Below are positions 6,001-7,008 of a DNA stretch of 7,008 nt, piece after piece. Location of the stretch: contig CAZHRJ010000150.1 in the NCBI GenBank assembly GCA_964534765.1, positions 1 to 7,008 on the forward strand. Reading direction: 5' to 3'. Under the pieces are notes generated by a model. The model did not search any database and had not been told where the DNA came from. It saw only the letters and a list, made by a program, of their open reading frames with translations. Position 1 is the stretch's first letter, and every line of letters starts with the position of its first letter. The position numbers and the translations under genes were made by a program. The DNA comes from CAZHRJ01 sp964534765 (GTDB lineage Bacteria; Lindowbacteria; 2-12-FULL-62-27).

Positions 6001-7008
6001 CTACAATTCCGACTCGAACGCCGTTGTGCAAAACGATATCACAGGCAATGACACCGGCGTCCGAATTGAAGGATCGTCCGCCGGAAATCTCATCACCAAA
6101 AATAACCTCACCGGCAACACCGTCAACCACGTCTACAACCTCGCCGGTCTGGCTCAGACCCTCACCCGAAACTGGTTCGGATCTGCCGATTCGGTGACGG
6201 TCAAGGCGAAGATCAGCGACACGGCGTCGGCGTTTGTGCCGTACCGCTTCGCCACAGTCGACACGACGGCGGGCGCCGACACGACCGCCCCCAAAGCCCC
6301 GGACACAGTGGGGTTTGCGGACGCGGCCAACGAAACCAGCATCATCATCGAGTGGTCCGCGGTGACGGCGCTGGAAGAACCCGCAAACGGCGGCGCGGTG
6401 GGGTTGTCGGGATACCGCATCTACCGGAGTAAAGTCAAAGACACGTCATCGTGGGTCAAGATCGGCCAGGTCGGATCGTCGGCCATCCGGTTCCAGGACA
6501 CGTCGGCCGCGACGGATACGCTTCACTACTACCGCGTCACGTCGTTCGATACGGCGCCGCCTTTTGAAAACGAATCCTTCTTCAGCGACAGCCAGCCGTC
6601 GGACTCGATCATCGTCTACCGCGGCCCGATCTGGTACGTGAACGACACGTGGGCGTCCGCATCCGACTCGTTCTCCTACGCAGGCGGATCGGACACCGGC
6701 GGCAACGGCGCGCCGACGAGACCGTTCCGGTCTTTGGCAAAAGTGATGCAAAAAGTCCACGCCGGCGACACGATTTATCTCGACGCCGGCACGTTCGGCT
6801 CCGACACGTGGGAAATGATTTCGGCGACGGAAACCGCCGCCGTGAATCTGGATACGGACAATCTGGCGCTGATCGGCAAGGACTCGGGGGCGACGGTGAT
6901 TGATCCGGCGGGGGCGAGTTCGGTCGCCGACCTCTATGGCATCTACGCCGACACGCAGACCGGCCTCACGATCAAAAACGTCGGCGTGACGGGGGCGTAC
7001 GACGGCAT
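3059..7008 (+). CDS. Secreted modular NosD-type beta-helix protein with fibronectin type III domain (3' end beyond window)
   Basis: An open frame of 1316 codons without a stop leaves the window, so the protein is larger still. Residues 1-37 form a signal peptide: basic residues at 14 and 18, core LSVGLFVCFLLG, likely cut after AGA. Residues 38-367 are an unassigned region rich in Tyr, Thr and Asp. Residues 368-490 start GPKWYVND and contain PFRTIIKALNKAKAGDTIYI, the usual entry to a parallel beta-helix. About 23 rungs follow (491-1023), each near 23 residues with the pattern GIxL...NT(V/I)xxN. Residues 1074-1186 are a fibronectin type III domain (APKAPDTVGF, SGYRIYRS, HYYRVTSFD). At residue 1189 the entry segment returns as GPIWYVND, 821 residues after the first. 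Beta-helix modules of this kind usually bind or cleave polysaccharides or mediate surface attachment; no enzyme active site is evident. ATG at 3059 is chosen because it gives the signal peptide, although no ribosome binding site is seen. The sorting signal lies beyond the window. Confidence 0.88.
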   Translation, partial: MAVHSIGQNSLFHKFTVRLSVGLFVCFLLGELSTAGATVYYRSNEKSDFGTADSIPMYGITFQQLGTWNWAVERVITETGTVGAINYKINDDNGGTWWGKNSASGYNGSQYTDVNTADGNIFKFRDFNDSYVAQHGDTDAAGDRYAAFKQYVLNLSGYINGWALTTDTFTKTKRTAQGDTWTLEKYMQYTDSTFKIVVGHRWEFYSFGEDELSATQQNLPARSDADRIGSGSIGYNIWVKIPTTDTYIVRLYYPFGDSTAYYLVDRKLDSFELRVYTEEAGNTTVYDSTLFTLEVRARDNTGTTYTQYNGSCTFTVSSGTFSDTIFATFVNGVAQESVSIQGVFGDVVIRTHSYRESGAISVYVAYAGPKWYVNDTSTAGDSFTTAVGSDTNAGSASTPFRTIIKALNKAKAGDTIYIDAGIFDSYMTVSSTETSGIKIDTDNLTIIGKDSASTVIDPPGANTLAGLYGIYATNRTSLTIKNLGVTGAYDGIRFDNVDSATISGDSASSNGEYGIVLLTGSQSNTISANIVNSNLSIGILVSGSNYNTLNDNIANSNSNAGINFSSSSYDTASNNTVNLNGFAGIDLNGGSYHTITGNTADTNSSHGVYLESGTNNNKLSSNSTRGNTSVGIYLNAADTNTISSNTANSNGDGIKLLNSNNNTVSSNTAKSDSYNGIVLSAANSNTLETNTCFSNLQIGIQLADTSKFNTVRNNTTDTNTQVGIKVLNSSYDTLTGNTSRWNTQYGIWLADTSTSNVVKNNTVTLNANIGIYLSDGSDTNTVDSNAANSNNDGIKLMASHGNTVTSNTAKSDTYNGIVLSGANNNTLETNTCFSNLQVGILLADMSKFNTVRNNTTETNTQYGIRLLNSPYDTVTGNTARSNPLVGIHLDGSDTNLVNNNTANSNGDGIKLLNSRGNTIRGNVAGSDTSNGIVLSGANGNIVDSNTVKSNLQIGVQIADTSNNNFFRGNAVYSNAQAGFKVYNSDSNAVVQNDITGNDTGVRIEGSSAGNLITKNNLTGNTVNHVYNLAGLAQTLTRNWFGSADSVTVKAKISDTASAFVPYRFATVDTTAGADTTAPKAPDTVGFADAANETSIIIEWSAVTALEEPANGGAVGLSGYRIYRSKVKDTSSWVKIGQVGSSAIRFQDTSAATDTLHYYRVTSFDTAPPFENESFFSDSQPSDSIIVYRGPIWYVNDTWASASDSFSYAGGSDTGGNGAPTRPFRSLAKVMQKVHAGDTIYLDAGTFGSDTWEMISATETAAVNLDTDNLALIGKDSGATVIDPAGASSVADLYGIYADTQTGLTIKNVGVTGAYDG
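4160..4531 (+). repeat. Entry segment of beta-helix module, copy 1
   Basis: This stretch encodes GPKWYVND through GDTIYIDAG, LTIIGKDS, STVIDPPGA and LYGIYA to VTGAYDG, about 124 residues. The same series recurs at 6623-7006 with about 128 residues. It caps the N-terminal side of the right-handed helix and marks the module boundary. Confidence 0.85.
4529..6127 (+). repeat. NosD-like beta-helix rungs (about 23 copies of about 23 residues)
   Basis: The rungs begin GIRF, GIVL, GILV, GINF, GIDL, GVYL, GIYL, GIKL and so on to GVRI. Each carries an NT(V/I/L)xxN turn and an Asn ladder, typical of parallel right-handed beta-helices of the NosD/periplasmic copper-binding repeat class. Lengths vary from 22 to 24 residues. 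The last rungs are more diverged, as expected near the end of the solenoid. Confidence 0.85.
5012..5776 (+). repeat. Higher-order duplication of rungs
   Basis: Blocks starting GDGIKL at 5012, 5432 and 5777 have the same rung order. The first block is 420 bases (six rungs) and the second 345 bases (five rungs). Bases 5123-5149 and 5543-5569 are identical over 27 bases, with strong similarity on both sides. The third block (from 5777) is more diverged. This points to recent segmental duplication inside the gene, with loss or gain of one rung. Confidence 0.8.
6623..7008 (+). repeat. Entry segment of beta-helix module, copy 2 (cut by window end)
   Basis: This stretch encodes GPIWYVND, TRPFRSLAKVMQKVHAGDTIYLDAG, LALIGKDSGATVIDPAGA, DLYGIYA and VGVTGAYDG in the same order as copy 1. 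The period from copy 1 is 2463 bases. The second helix should begin at the window edge. Confidence 0.85.

Overview
The window comes from a moderately GC-rich bacterial genome, judged by eye. The taxon cannot be named from the sequence. Secreted NosD-type beta-helix modules, a stand-alone four-helix-bundle (IVP) gene, a degraded group II intron and several small repeat elements together would fit an uncultured environmental lineage. This is inference only, because no ribosomal or other taxonomic marker is present.

The left third (1 to about 1920) is an accessory block. A 32-bp direct repeat (34-65 and 1889-1920, 31 of 32 identical) brackets it. Inside are a small retropepsin-like aspartic protease with a GTG start (163-558), a four-helix-bundle gene (starts 592) with inverted AAGTG-type repeat arrays on both sides (559-589 and 1031-1065), and a leftward toxin-antitoxin-like pair: a PIN-domain protein (1137-1586) and its small overlapping upstream partner (1549-1764). 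The four-helix-bundle frame has lost a stop near the end of its domain. It runs on through a signal-peptide-like stretch and then antisense through the whole PIN pair to 1815.

From about 1979 to 2490 lies the 3' end of a group II intron: the C-terminal maturase part of its reverse transcriptase, then domains V and VI. The 5' part of the intron is absent. The next 570 bases (2491-3058) have no credible gene but hold nested inverted repeats. A perfect 17-bp pair (2558-2574 and 2932-2948) encloses a smaller element of about 170 bp (2606-2774), which carries a good sigma70-like promoter pointing right. Several short hairpins lie between this and the next gene.

The right half (3059-7008) is one open frame that leaves the window, at least 1316 residues long. 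It encodes a secreted modular protein: signal peptide, unassigned N-terminal region, a WYVND/GDTIY entry segment, about 23 NosD-like beta-helix rungs, a fibronectin type III domain, and then a second copy of the entry segment 821 residues after the first. At DNA level the rungs show a higher-order duplication. It is probably a cell-surface or extracellular carbohydrate-binding or adhesive protein. Nothing visible links it functionally to the left block.
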